Position numbers and translations under genes: made by a program. Positions 53,262 to 62,301 of a stretch of 64,000 nt of DNA are shown one piece after another; within the stretch, counting starts at the first letter, position 1, and each line of letters begins with the position of its first letter. The stretch spans positions 1 through 64,000 of the forward strand of contig JBNKWI010000002.1 in assembly GCA_050299695.1 (NCBI GenBank), in the 5' to 3' direction. This stretch comes from Ovoidimarina sp050299695. GTDB taxonomy: Bacteria > Pseudomonadota > Alphaproteobacteria > Rhodobacterales > Rhodobacteraceae. The notes below the pieces were generated by a model. That model saw nothing but the letters and a program-made list of their open reading frames with translations. It made no database searches and was not told where the DNA came from.

Positions 53262-54165
53262 TGTCGCGCTCCCGCGTCGTCAGGCGTGTGTACCAGATCA
53301 GCGCCACCAGAACCAAACCGGTCAGCGCCAGCGACAGGGCGGCGCCCAACGGCCAGTTGCGGCCCTGCCCGAACTGCAGCTCGATCAGGTTGCCGAGCAT
53401 CATCGTCTTGCCGCCGCCCATGATGCGGGGCGTCACGTAGGCGCCGAGCGACGGGACGAAGACCAGGATCGACCCGGCGATGATCCCCGGCTTCACCTGC
53501 GGCAGGATCACCTTGCGCAGGCAATAGAAGCGCGAGGCGTAGAGGTCGTAGCCGGCCTCGGCCAGGCGGAAGTCGAACCGCTCGATCGCGGCATAGACCG
53601 GCAGGACCATCAGCGGCAGGAAGACGTAGGCCATGCCCAGGAGGATGGCGAAGTTGGTGAACATCATCTGGATCGGCGCGTCGATCAGTCCCAGCCACAT
53701 GAACAGCCGGTTGAAGATACCTTCGTTGCGGATCATCTCCTGCACCGCGATCGTGCGCACCAGCAGGTTCGTCCAGAACGGGATGGTGATGAGAAGCAGC
53801 CAGAAGGCGCGCTTGTGCGGCGCGCGGGTGGCGATGAACCACGCGGTCGGCACCCCGAGGATCAGCGTGATGATGGTGGTGACCAGCGACAGCGCGACGG
53901 AGCGGCCCAGGATGGCCAGATGGGCGCTCGAGAGGCTGACCGTATCGTCGAAGATATCGCGCTCGAACAGGACCTGGAACCAGCCCTGGAGCGAGAAGAT
54001 CCATTTGACGTTGCCGTAATCGCCCGGCGTGAGGAAGGCATAGACCACGACCACGCCCAGGGGCAGGATCGAGAACAGGCTGATGATGACAACGGCCGGA
54101 AGGGCGAGCGCCCATCGGCGCCGCGTGTCGGCCCGGATGGCGCGGGCTTCGACATCTGCGCTCAT
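53254..54165 (-). CDS. ABC transporter permease (PotB-like)
   Basis: A 303-aa permease starting MSADVEARAIRADTRRRW at the ATG at 54165; the longer frame to 54294 overlaps the ATPase and is rejected. The coupling loop is FRLAEAGYDLYASRFYCLRKVILP. One base separates it from the ATPase stop. No large loop insertion, in contrast to the 37334 homolog. Confidence 0.92.
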   Translation of the reverse strand: MSADVEARAIRADTRRRWALALPAVVIISLFSILPLGVVVVYAFLTPGDYGNVKWIFSLQGWFQVLFERDIFDDTVSLSSAHLAILGRSVALSLVTTIITLILGVPTAWFIATRAPHKRAFWLLLITIPFWTNLLVRTIAVQEMIRNEGIFNRLFMWLGLIDAPIQMMFTNFAILLGMAYVFLPLMVLPVYAAIERFDFRLAEAGYDLYASRFYCLRKVILPQVKPGIIAGSILVFVPSLGAYVTPRIMGGGKTMMLGNLIELQFGQGRNWPLGAALSLALTGLVLVALIWYTRLTTRERDNG

Positions 54166-54166
54166 C

Positions 54167-55228
54167 TCAGGCGGCCTCTTGCGGCAGGAGACGCAGGGCG
54201 TCGGCGGGAAGCGTGATGCTGATCGTGTCCCCCTCGCCGCAGGGCGCGCCGCCGCGCAGGGCGTTCTGAACCCGCGCCACCAGCTTCGACCCATCCGTCA
54301 GCGCCAGGTGCACATGCGTGTCCGTGCCGAAATACACCAGCTGGTCGACCTTGGCGGGCACGGTCAGAGCCTCGCCCGGCGCATCGCCGAGCACCACGTG
54401 CTCGGGCCGCACCATCAGGGTCACCGGCCCGTCGGCATGGGTGACGGGCAAGGGAGCGCTCGCCTGCGGAAGCACCAGCTTCCCCTGTTCGCAGGTGGCG
54501 TCGAGGAAGTTGCTTTCGCCGATGAAGCCGGCAACGAACCGGTTCGCGGGATGGTCGTAGAGCTCGCGCGGCGAGGCGATCTGCTGGATGCGCCCGCCGC
54601 TCATCACCGCGATGCGGTCCGACATGGTCAGGGCCTCTTCCTGGTCATGCGTCACGAAGATGAAGGTCAGCCCGGTTTCCTGCTGGAGCCGCTTGAGCTC
54701 GACCTGCATTTCCTTGCGAAGCTTCATGTCCAGGGCGGACAGGGGTTCGTCCAGTAGCAGGATGCGGGGTTTCGGGGCCAGCGCCCGCGCCAGCGCCACG
54801 CGCTGCTGCTGGCCGCCCGACAGCTCGCCGCTCTTGCGGTGCGCCAGGTGACCGAGCTGCACGAGCGCGAGCATCCGCTCGACCGTCTCGTCGATCTCGG
54901 CCCGTGGCCGGCCCTGCGCGCCCAGCGCGAAGCCGACGTTCTCGGCGACCGTCATGTGCGGGAAAAGGGCGTAGTTCTGGAAGACCGTGTTCACCGGCCG
55001 CTTGTTGGGCGGCTGATGGGCCACATCGCTCCCGTCCAGGATCAGCTGCCCGCCGGTGGGAGGCCCGAACCCCGCGATAAGCCGCAGAAGCGTGGTCTTG
55101 CCGCAACCGGAAGGGCCGAGAAGCGTGAAGAACTCTCCCTCCCCGATCGAGAAATTGACCTCGTGCAAGGCAGTCACCGCTGCCGCGCCCTTGCCGAAAC
55201 TCTTGGTCAGATTTTTGATCTCAAGCAT
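54167..55228 (-). CDS. ABC transporter ATP-binding protein (PotA-like)
   Basis: A 353-aa ATPase with Walker A GPSGCGKTT, signature LSGGQQQRVALARAL, Walker B RILLLDEPLSALD, switch VTHDQEEA, and a C-terminal TOBE region (from about 280). ATG at 55228 (MLEIKNLTKSFG). It is the first gene of the leftward transporter operon and is divergent from a TetR regulator, which likely controls it. Confidence 0.94.
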   Translation of the reverse strand: MLEIKNLTKSFGKGAAAVTALHEVNFSIGEGEFFTLLGPSGCGKTTLLRLIAGFGPPTGGQLILDGSDVAHQPPNKRPVNTVFQNYALFPHMTVAENVGFALGAQGRPRAEIDETVERMLALVQLGHLAHRKSGELSGGQQQRVALARALAPKPRILLLDEPLSALDMKLRKEMQVELKRLQQETGLTFIFVTHDQEEALTMSDRIAVMSGGRIQQIASPRELYDHPANRFVAGFIGESNFLDATCEQGKLVLPQASAPLPVTHADGPVTLMVRPEHVVLGDAPGEALTVPAKVDQLVYFGTDTHVHLALTDGSKLVARVQNALRGGAPCGEGDTISITLPADALRLLPQEAA

Positions 55229-55258
55229 CAGACTCACCCATTCCGATGGCGGAAGGCG

Positions 55259-55285
55259 TATTGACAAAAAAATATTTAGTCAATA
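55259..55285. promoter_or_regulatory. Inverted repeat in divergent ABC/TetR promoter region
   Basis: Perfect arms TATTGAC (55259-55265) and GTCAATA (55279-55285) flank 13 AT-rich bases. The left arm contains TTGACA, a possible -35 for the TetR gene. The site lies midway between the ABC ATPase start and the TetR start, consistent with a TetR operator controlling both. Confidence 0.6.
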
Positions 55286-55325
55286 AAAAATTAAAACGAG
55301 ATAAAACTTTTGACTGCGAGTAGAA

Positions 55326-56003
55326 ATGGACAATCTGGCGGACACAGCCAAGCCCGGCCTGCGCGATCGCAAGAAGGCGCGGCGGCGGGACGAGATCATC
55401 GCGGCGGCCAGGGAGCTGTTCTCTGTGCAGGGCATCGACGCGACGACCATCGCCGAGATCGCCGCCGCGGCCGAAGTTTCGCCGCCCACCGTGTTCAACT
55501 ACTTCGGTTCGAAGGACGGCATCCTCATCGCGATGATCTCGGAAGGTACCAGAGAGGCTCGCGAACGGGACAAGGACCTGCACCTGCGCGACGGCGCGGA
55601 CCTGACCACCATGATCGTCGAGCTGTTCGCGCGCGTGTCGTCGCGCACCCTGGACGTGGCCGGCAAGCGGGTGTGGCGCTATGCCGAGGCCGCCGCGATC
55701 CGGCACCCCGATGGCAGTCTCTCGCAAGACTACCGCAACGTTTCCGCCGCCCTGCAGGAAGTCGTTTCCGTGCTTCTGTCGCAGCTGGAGCTGCAAACCC
55801 GGTCCGGCCAGGATTGCCCGCCGGAATATCTGGCCGCGCTGCTGATCGACCTCTGGATGCCTCGCTTCATCGAGTTGATCACCACCGAAACCTCCCTCGC
55901 GGAACATGAATCGGATCTGCGCGACCGATTCGGCCCGCTGATCGGTCTTGTCTTCACCGACGCATGCGCCGGTCGCCCGTGCCGCAGGGGCGGGCTCTCT
56001 TGA
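55326..56003 (+). CDS. TetR/AcrR-family transcriptional regulator
   Basis: A 225-aa TetR regulator. The N-terminal HTH spans about residues 18-65 (RRRDEIIAAARELFSVQG; TIAEIAAAAEVSPPTVFNYFGSKDG). The C-terminal ligand domain is unassigned. It is divergent from the transporter operon and followed 51 bases later by DUF3237. Confidence 0.92.
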   Translation: MDNLADTAKPGLRDRKKARRRDEIIAAARELFSVQGIDATTIAEIAAAAEVSPPTVFNYFGSKDGILIAMISEGTREARERDKDLHLRDGADLTTMIVELFARVSSRTLDVAGKRVWRYAEAAAIRHPDGSLSQDYRNVSAALQEVVSVLLSQLELQTRSGQDCPPEYLAALLIDLWMPRFIELITTETSLAEHESDLRDRFGPLIGLVFTDACAGRPCRRGGLS

Positions 56004-56054
56004 CCGCCGGCGGCGGCAGGCAGGCGCGCGGGGCGCCACAACGCGAGGATCCCC

Positions 56055-56534
56055 ATGAAGCCTGACACGATCAGCATCGCCGCCCTCGGCGCGCGCGAGG
56101 GGATTGCCCCGCCAGAGCTGCGCCGGGCCATCGCGATCCGGGCCGATCTCGGTCCGGCGCTGGAGTTCGCGACGACGCAGGGCACGACGCGTGCCATGTT
56201 CCCGATCACCGGCGGCGCGGCGCGGGGTCTTGGCTGGGAGGCCCGCATCCTGCCGGGCGGCGCCGATTTCGCCCGCGCCCTGCCCGACGGCTCCTACGCC
56301 ATCGAGGCGCGCTACTGCATCGAGCTGGACGACGGCACGCCCGTCATGATCACCAATGCCGGCCGCATGGTGCCGCAGGCGGATGGCAGCTTCCTCGGCC
56401 GCACCCGCGCCGAACTCGAGGTGCCGAACGGACCGCACCGGGCCCTGGGCGACGCCGTCTATTTCGGAACCGCCCTGGCCGAACCCGGCGACGACCGGCA
56501 CGTCTATATCGAGCTTTGGGAAGCGCTCTTCTGA
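56055..56534 (+). CDS. DUF3237 family protein
   Basis: A 159-aa DUF3237 protein, predicted as a beta-barrel. Recognisable segments are GTTRAMFPITGGAARG, YAIEARYCIELDDGTPVMITNAGRM and VYFGTALAEPGDDRHVYIEL. Function unknown; members are scattered in catabolic gene clusters. It is codirectional with the TetR gene. Confidence 0.9.
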   Translation: MKPDTISIAALGAREGIAPPELRRAIAIRADLGPALEFATTQGTTRAMFPITGGAARGLGWEARILPGGADFARALPDGSYAIEARYCIELDDGTPVMITNAGRMVPQADGSFLGRTRAELEVPNGPHRALGDAVYFGTALAEPGDDRHVYIELWEALF

Positions 56535-56589
56535 TCGGGCGGCCGGCGGATCTGGCCGCCGCCCTTCCCGGTGGCAATCCCCGCCGCCA

Positions 56590-58020
56590 TCAGGGCATCG
56601 AGACGACCTTGCTTTCGAGAAAGTCCCGGATTCCGTCCGCGCCGCCTTCCCGTCCCAGGCCCGAGGTCTTCACCCCGCCGAACGGTGACCCCGACGAAAG
56701 ATACGCGCCGTTGATGTTCACGGTGCCGGATTGCAGCGCCCTCGCGACGCGCAGCGCGCGCCCGGTGTCGGCGCACTGAACATAGGCACCGAGACCGTAT
56801 TCGCTGTCGTTGGCGATCGAGATTCCGTCCGCCTCGTCCTCGAACGGGATCATGACCAGAACCGGCCCGAAGATCTCCTCGCGCGCGATCCGCATGTCGG
56901 GCCGGACATCGGCAAACACCGTCGGCCGGGCGAAATACCCGGTTTCGAACCCCTCGGGATGACCGGGGCCGCCGCAAATCAGGCGAGCGCCTTCGGCCAG
57001 ACCGACCTCGATCATGTCCTGCACCCGCCGGTACTGCGTCTCGCTGACCATCGGGCCAAGGTGATCTCCGTCCTCCGCGGGATCGCCGACCTCGATCTTC
57101 GCCGCCAGTTCTCCGGCCAGCGCGACCGCGCGGTCGTAGACGCTGCGCTCCACAAGCATGCGGGTCGCGGCATCGCAGCTCTGGCCGCTGTTGATGAAGC
57201 AGGCGTCCAGCCCGCCCCGGACGGCCTCCTCGAGATCGCAATCGGCGAAGATCAGGTTGGGCGACTTCCCCCCCAGCTCGAGCGTCACCTTCGAGACCTT
57301 CTCGACGCTGTCGGCCAGGATGGACTTCCCGGCCCGGGTCGAGCCGGTGAAGGACATCATCGCCACTTCCGGATGTTTCGACAGGGCGGAGCCGACGGTC
57401 GGGCCGTCGCCATGCACGAGGTTGAATACCCCGGGCGGAACGCCCGCTGCGTCCAGAACCCGGGCAAGCAGGGTCGCGGAGACCGGCGTCAGCTCCGACG
57501 GTTTCAGGACCATCGTGCAGCCGGCCGACAGGGCGGGGCCGATCTTCAGCACCATCTGGTTGATCGGCCAGTTCCAGGGCGTGATCAGGCCGCAGACGCC
57601 GACCGGCTCGTAGAACTGCAGGTCGCCGTTCGGCAGCGTTTCCTCGAACTCGAACGCCTTCAGGTCCTCGATCATCGCCGCGAGATGGTCGATTCCGACC
57701 TGGGCCTGCGAGTCGCGGGCGAACCGGATCGGCGCGCCCATTTCAAGGCGAATGGCGTCGGCGAACTCGTCGACACGCTCCGTGTAGATTGCGAGGATCC
57801 GCTCCAGCAGCGCGACCCGCGCAGTTTTCGACCACGCCGCGAAGGCAGGCAGGGCCGCCCTGGCCGCAGCCACCGCGGCGTCGACGTCGGCAGAGCTTCC
57901 CATCGCCACGCTGGCGAACGGAGCCCCGGTTGCCGGATTGATCACCTCACGCGACGTGGCCGTCGCCGGCGCGACCCAGGCGCCATTGATGTAGAATTTC
58001 GAAAGGTCGGGAAGTGCCAT
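56590..58020 (-). CDS. Aldehyde dehydrogenase family protein
   Basis: A 476-aa NAD(P)-dependent aldehyde dehydrogenase starting MALPDLSKFYINGAW. Motifs: TPWNWPINQMVLK, KPSELTPVSATLLA, FTGSTRAGKSIL, the general base in LELGGKSPNLIF, and catalytic C282 in NSGQSCDAATRML. The ATG at 58020 has AGGAAAG upstream. It lies 44 bases downstream of a TetR gene on the same strand, which may regulate it. Substrate unknown; an amine-derived semialdehyde is plausible given the aminotransferase nearby. Confidence 0.94.
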   Translation of the reverse strand: MALPDLSKFYINGAWVAPATATSREVINPATGAPFASVAMGSSADVDAAVAAARAALPAFAAWSKTARVALLERILAIYTERVDEFADAIRLEMGAPIRFARDSQAQVGIDHLAAMIEDLKAFEFEETLPNGDLQFYEPVGVCGLITPWNWPINQMVLKIGPALSAGCTMVLKPSELTPVSATLLARVLDAAGVPPGVFNLVHGDGPTVGSALSKHPEVAMMSFTGSTRAGKSILADSVEKVSKVTLELGGKSPNLIFADCDLEEAVRGGLDACFINSGQSCDAATRMLVERSVYDRAVALAGELAAKIEVGDPAEDGDHLGPMVSETQYRRVQDMIEVGLAEGARLICGGPGHPEGFETGYFARPTVFADVRPDMRIAREEIFGPVLVMIPFEDEADGISIANDSEYGLGAYVQCADTGRALRVARALQSGTVNINGAYLSSGSPFGGVKTSGLGREGGADGIRDFLESKVVSMP

Positions 58021-58064
58021 GATGCGGGCTTTCCTGTGAGACATGGTGAGTGGTGGCGTCTGCA

Positions 58065-58691
58065 TTATCGGCCGGTCTCCGGGGGCAGCGCCAGCCTGAC
58101 GATGGCGTCCGTCTGTTCCGTGATCCGCACGGCAAGCTGTTCGACCGTCTGCTCCTCAGTCCATGTGAATTCCAGAAACAGCAGGTTGGCGTTGTTGTAG
58201 AGCGCCGCGCCGAAGGCGTCGCAGTCCAGGTCCGCCCGAAGCAGCCCCTTCCCCTGAAGGATCCTCGCCGCGTCGATGACGATCTGGCGCAACGCGATGT
58301 CCGACGACAGGAACTGGCGCGATTCCTTCAGCTTCACGTCGCCGAATGCCAGCGCGTACCCCGTCCGCCATAGGTCCTGGCGCAGCATCATGCTCTCGGG
58401 TTCGAAGAATTTCCGGATCAGCACCGCGAGGGTGTCGCGGGCCGGCCTGTCTCCCGCGACATCGTACTCCCGGGCCAGCGAGGCCACCCGTTCGTTCTCG
58501 ATGATCGACAGCCGGAGGATCAGTTCGGTCTTGCCGCCGAAGTAGTTGTAGAGCGTCCCGACGGAGACATCGGCCCGTTCGGCGATGTGCTCGACCTTCA
58601 CGCTTTCGAACCCGCGCTGCAGGAAAAGCTCGCGCGCCGCGTCGAGGATGCGGCCCTCCCTGCTTGCTCTGTGACGCTCTCTGAGACCCAT
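58065..58691 (-). CDS. TetR/AcrR-family transcriptional regulator
   Basis: A 208-aa TetR regulator with HTH at about 12-58 (REGRILDAARELFLQRG; HIAERADVSVGTLYNYFGGKTE). It is divergent from the aminotransferase across 117 bases and upstream of the aldehyde dehydrogenase, so it could control both. Confidence 0.92.
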   Translation of the reverse strand: MGLRERHRASREGRILDAARELFLQRGFESVKVEHIAERADVSVGTLYNYFGGKTELILRLSIIENERVASLAREYDVAGDRPARDTLAVLIRKFFEPESMMLRQDLWRTGYALAFGDVKLKESRQFLSSDIALRQIVIDAARILQGKGLLRADLDCDAFGAALYNNANLLFLEFTWTEEQTVEQLAVRITEQTDAIVRLALPPETGR

Positions 58692-58808
58692 TTCTTTACT
58701 TACTCAGTTTTTGATGTTGATTGCAAGAATGAAATCCATTACATAATTGCGTCGCCGGCGGCTCCGTCCGTTATGGGAGCCCGGCCGGGCAACATGAAGG
58801 GAAACGGC
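58692..58808. promoter_or_regulatory. Divergent promoter region between TetR and aminotransferase genes
   Basis: This 117-base spacer is AT-rich near the TetR side (58692-58745) and carries the likely promoters of both genes. A partial dyad around ACTTACTCAGT (58698-58708) is too imperfect to call an operator. Confidence 0.4.
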
Positions 58809-60170
58809 ATGGGCAAGGTTCTGCACACACACGACGCCATCCGGGCGGAGGGGCATTTCCTGCACCCATGGCAGGATGCCGCGTCCGACGAACCGCCCGC
58901 CTACACCGCGCTCCAGAGCGGCAGCGGCATTCATGTGACCGACGAGGACGGGCAACAGCTCATCGACGGCCCCGGCGGGATGTGGTGCGTCAATGTCGGA
59001 CACGGGCGCGAGGAGATCATCGAGGCGGTGACGCGCCAGATGCGCGACCTGACCTATTTTTCGCCCTGGTCGGTGACGACGCCGGTCGCCGAGCAGCTCG
59101 CCGAGCGGCTCGCGGCGTTGACACCCGGCGACCTGAACACCGTCTTCTTCACGACTGGCGGCTCGACCGCCGTCGATTCCGCCCTGCGCTTCGTCTATTT
59201 CTACAACAACTGCCTGGGGCGGCCCGAGAAGAAGCACGTCATCTCGCGCGTCAACGGCTACCATGGCAGCACCTATCTGAGCGCCAGCTGCTCGGGCAAG
59301 ATGCGGGAAAAGGCCAACATGGACATGGAGGAGGACAGCATCCACCTGCTGCCCTGCCCCAAGCCGAAGGACCGGCCCGCCGGCATGTCGATGGAGGCGT
59401 TCTGCGACGAGAAGGTCGCGGATCTGGAGCGGAAGATCCTCGAACTCGGACCCGACAAGGTCGCGGCCTTCATCGCGGAGCCGGTCATGGCCTCCGGCGG
59501 CGTGATCATCCCGCCGGACGGCTATTTCAGGCGCTGCCACGCGATCTGCCGGAAATACGACGTGCTGTTCATCGCCGATGAGGTCGTCACCTCTTTCGGC
59601 CGGCTCGGCCACTATTTTGCCAGCGAGGACGTCTGTGGCGTCGTCCCGGACCTCCTGACCACCGCGAAGGGCCTGACCTCCGGCTATGTGCCGATGGGCG
59701 CGCTGTTCATCTCGGACCGCCTGATGGCCGAGATCGCCGACGCGAGCAGCCAGGCGCGGCCGTTCTTCTCGGGCTTCACCTATTCCGGGCACCCCGTCGC
59801 CGCCGCGGCCGCGATGGCCAACCTGGACATCTTCGAGCGGGACAACCTGCTCGAACACGTGCGCGACATCTCGAACCATTTCGAGAACGCCCTGAGCGGG
59901 CTCGGCGACCTGGGCGTGGTGACGGACATCCGGGTCAAGGGACTGATGGCCGGCATCGAATGCGAACTGGACGCGTCCCGTCCGAACGAGGATCGCGACT
60001 GCGCCTTCACCCTCAAGGTCGACAGGCATTGCCACGACCTCGGCCTCCTGGTCCGCCCGGTCTACAATGCCTGCGTGATGTCCCCGGCCCTGACCATCAC
60101 CCGGCCCCAGATCGACGAGCTTGCCGGCAAGCTGAGAGAGGGGATTCGGCGCGCGATGGCCGAGGCGTGA
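58809..60170 (+). CDS. Class III (omega-type) aminotransferase
   Basis: A 453-aa PLP-dependent aminotransferase. PLP lysine is K287 in TTAKGLTSGYVPMGA; IADEVVTSFGRLG holds the Asp that pairs with the pyridine N, and FTTGGSTAVDSALRFV precedes the cofactor phosphate site. The start at 58809 (MGKVLHTHDAI) has AAGGGA six bases upstream; an ATG at 58794 has a poorly spaced site. Similar enzymes convert amines or beta-amino acids to semialdehydes, which the adjacent aldehyde dehydrogenase could oxidise. Confidence 0.93.
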   Translation: MGKVLHTHDAIRAEGHFLHPWQDAASDEPPAYTALQSGSGIHVTDEDGQQLIDGPGGMWCVNVGHGREEIIEAVTRQMRDLTYFSPWSVTTPVAEQLAERLAALTPGDLNTVFFTTGGSTAVDSALRFVYFYNNCLGRPEKKHVISRVNGYHGSTYLSASCSGKMREKANMDMEEDSIHLLPCPKPKDRPAGMSMEAFCDEKVADLERKILELGPDKVAAFIAEPVMASGGVIIPPDGYFRRCHAICRKYDVLFIADEVVTSFGRLGHYFASEDVCGVVPDLLTTAKGLTSGYVPMGALFISDRLMAEIADASSQARPFFSGFTYSGHPVAAAAAMANLDIFERDNLLEHVRDISNHFENALSGLGDLGVVTDIRVKGLMAGIECELDASRPNEDRDCAFTLKVDRHCHDLGLLVRPVYNACVMSPALTITRPQIDELAGKLREGIRRAMAEA

Positions 60171-60206
60171 CCGCCTCGCCCCGTGCCTGGCCGTCCCGCG
60201 GCCAGG

Positions 60207-61091
60207 TCACCGGGCAAGCGCGGCCTCCTCGATCAGCCATTCGACGAACGGTCCGATGTGGCTCCCTGAGTCCGCTGTCCCGGGTTCCAGCAGGAAGAAG
60301 CCTTCGCTGATCGGCACGGATAGCTCGAAGGGTGCGACGAGCTGACCGCGCGCGCAGAAGGGTTCGGCGAGCGACCTGCGTCCGAGTGCCACGCCGACGC
60401 CCTGGCTGGCCAACGCGTAGGCGGTGAGCGACGCGTCGGTCTGGATGCCCTGCCCGGGGTCGACCCGGGCGGCCCGGGCCGCGGCAAGCCAGGTGCCCCA
60501 ACCCTCCTGATAGCCCTGGACATGCAGCAGGCGGTGATCGGCCAGATCGTCGGGCGCGCGCAGCGAAGCCGCCAGATCGGGCGCGCAGAGCGGGGTTATG
60601 ACCTCATGCGTCAGCCGATGGCTCACCGCGTCGGGAAAGGTGCCAGTGCCGTACTGGATGTCGAGGTCGAAGGCATCGGCGTCGAACGGCTCGGCCCAGA
60701 CGCTGGACAGGATCCGCAGGCGGCTCTTCGGGTGCTGCGCCAGATACCTTGGCAGCCGCGGCGAAAGCCAGTTCACCGCGAAGGACACGGAGCAGCGGAG
60801 CGTCAGCAGATCGTTCTGCGGCTTGCCGAAAACCTCCCGCGTGCCAACCGCCAGACGTTCGAGCGCGTCCTGCACCTTCGGCAGGTAGGCGTCGCCCCAC
60901 CTTGTCAGTTCGAGACTTCTGGCGTGGCGCACGAACAACTGGCGCTGCAGCCGCATCTCGAGGGATTTCACGTGCTTGGACACCGCCGCCTGCGTCAGGT
61001 GCAACTCCCGCGCCGCGGCCGTGAAGCTGAGCAGCCGGGCCGAAACCTCAAACGCGCGCAGCCATGTCAGGGGCGGAAGATCGCGGTACAT
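60207..61091 (-). CDS. LysR-family transcriptional regulator (GcvA-like)
   Basis: A 294-aa LysR regulator starting MYRDLPPLTWLRAFEVSARL. HTH near residues 25-48 (TAAARELHLTQAAVSKHVKSLE). The effector domain contains the SFAVNWLSPRLPRYL segment of the GcvA group. It is divergent from the DmdA/GcvT-like gene by 106 bases, consistent with LysR-type control of that operon. Confidence 0.92.
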   Translation of the reverse strand: MYRDLPPLTWLRAFEVSARLLSFTAAARELHLTQAAVSKHVKSLEMRLQRQLFVRHARSLELTRWGDAYLPKVQDALERLAVGTREVFGKPQNDLLTLRCSVSFAVNWLSPRLPRYLAQHPKSRLRILSSVWAEPFDADAFDLDIQYGTGTFPDAVSHRLTHEVITPLCAPDLAASLRAPDDLADHRLLHVQGYQEGWGTWLAAARAARVDPGQGIQTDASLTAYALASQGVGVALGRRSLAEPFCARGQLVAPFELSVPISEGFFLLEPGTADSGSHIGPFVEWLIEEAALAR

Positions 61092-61197
61092 CCGAGGGCA
61101 AGCGCTCCATAACCTTTTGTGCAGTCTCAGGCGCCGAATACGTCGTTTGTCAAGACAGGTCCCTTGCCGCGATATCTGCGCCACTCGGGAGCCGGAC

Positions 61198-62301
61198 ATG
61201 TTTTCCTTTCAACCCAATGCCCGCATCAGACCTTCGCCGTTCTTCGAGGCCGCCGTGGCCGAGGGAATGCAGAGGGCCAATGTCTACAACCGCATGATCA
61301 TGCCCACCTCCTTCGGCGATCCCGAGGGCGAATACTGGCGGCTGATCAACGGCGTGTCGCAATGGGACGTCGGCGTCGAACGGCAGGTACAGCTGAAGGG
61401 TCCCGACGCCGCGCGTCTGGCGCAGATCCTCGCGGTGCGCGACCTTTCGGCCTTCAAGGTCGGCCAGGGGAAGTATGTCGCGCTCTGCAACCATCGCGGG
61501 ACGATCTTCAACGATCCGATCCTGTTGAAGCTGGCCGACGATCTGTTCTGGCTGTCCATCGCCGACAGCGATGTCGCGCTCTGGGCCGGGGCCATCGCGG
61601 CCGAGCGCGGGCTGGATGTCGAGATCTGCGAACCCGATGTCTCGCCGATGGCCCTGCAGGGGCCGAAGGCCGAGGATGTGGTGGCCCATGTGCTGGGCGA
61701 CTGGGTGCGCGGCCTGAAATATTTCTGGTTCCGCGAAACCGAGGTCGAGGGCATTCCAGTGGCCGTGCAGCGCTCGGGCTGGTCCAAGCAGGGCGGGTTC
61801 GAGATCTATCTCAGGGACGGAACCCGGGGCACCCGACTGTGGAACATCTTCAAGGAGGCCGGCAAGCCGTGGGATATCGGCCCCGGCGCGCCGTCCAGCC
61901 CCGAACGGGTGGAGAGCGGCCTGGTCTCGGTCGGCGGCGACACCGACGACGACACGAACCCGTTCGAGGTGCGGCTGGAGAAATACGTCGATCTGCATGT
62001 GCCCGACGACACGATCGGCGTGCGGGCCCTGCGCCGGATCAAGGCGGAAGGGGTCAGGCGCCATCAGCTCGGCATCGTGCTGGAGGGCGACCGGCCCGCG
62101 CCCGCGAGTGTCCGCCGCGAGGACGTGATGCTGGACGGCGCCCGCATCGGGATGCTGACGAACTGCGTCTGGTCCTACCGGATGAAGGCCAATATCGGCT
62201 TTGTCCTGGTCGACGCCTCGGTTCCCGTCGGCACGGAGGTGTCGGTCATTCGCGCGGGCGGCCCCACGGCCGGCAGGCTCGTCGACATACCGTTCCCGTG
62301 A
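61198..62301 (+). CDS. DmdA/GcvT-family protein (DMSP demethylase-like)
   Basis: A 367-aa member of the GcvT fold close to DMSP demethylase DmdA in length and motifs. HRGTIFNDPILLKL (N105-D106, DmdA-like in place of the GcvT DD pair) and SGWSKQGGFEIYL (replacing the GcvT YTGE motif) are shared with DmdA; DVGVERQVQLKGPDA is likewise typical. The protein is expected to bind tetrahydrofolate and accept a methyl group from a small methylated compound. The ATG at 61198 has GGGAG upstream. Whether DMSP is the substrate cannot be told from sequence; several methyltransferase paralogs share these motifs. Confidence 0.82.
   Translation: MFSFQPNARIRPSPFFEAAVAEGMQRANVYNRMIMPTSFGDPEGEYWRLINGVSQWDVGVERQVQLKGPDAARLAQILAVRDLSAFKVGQGKYVALCNHRGTIFNDPILLKLADDLFWLSIADSDVALWAGAIAAERGLDVEICEPDVSPMALQGPKAEDVVAHVLGDWVRGLKYFWFRETEVEGIPVAVQRSGWSKQGGFEIYLRDGTRGTRLWNIFKEAGKPWDIGPGAPSSPERVESGLVSVGGDTDDDTNPFEVRLEKYVDLHVPDDTIGVRALRRIKAEGVRRHQLGIVLEGDRPAPASVRREDVMLDGARIGMLTNCVWSYRMKANIGFVLVDASVPVGTEVSVIRAGGPTAGRLVDIPFP

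Noticed and set aside
58698..58708. ACTTACTCAGT as a TetR operator
   Set aside because: The dyad matches at too few positions to be distinguished from chance.
61198..62301. Definite DMSP demethylase DmdA
   Set aside because: Motifs are DmdA-like, but paralogs of unknown substrate share them, so only a family-level call is made.
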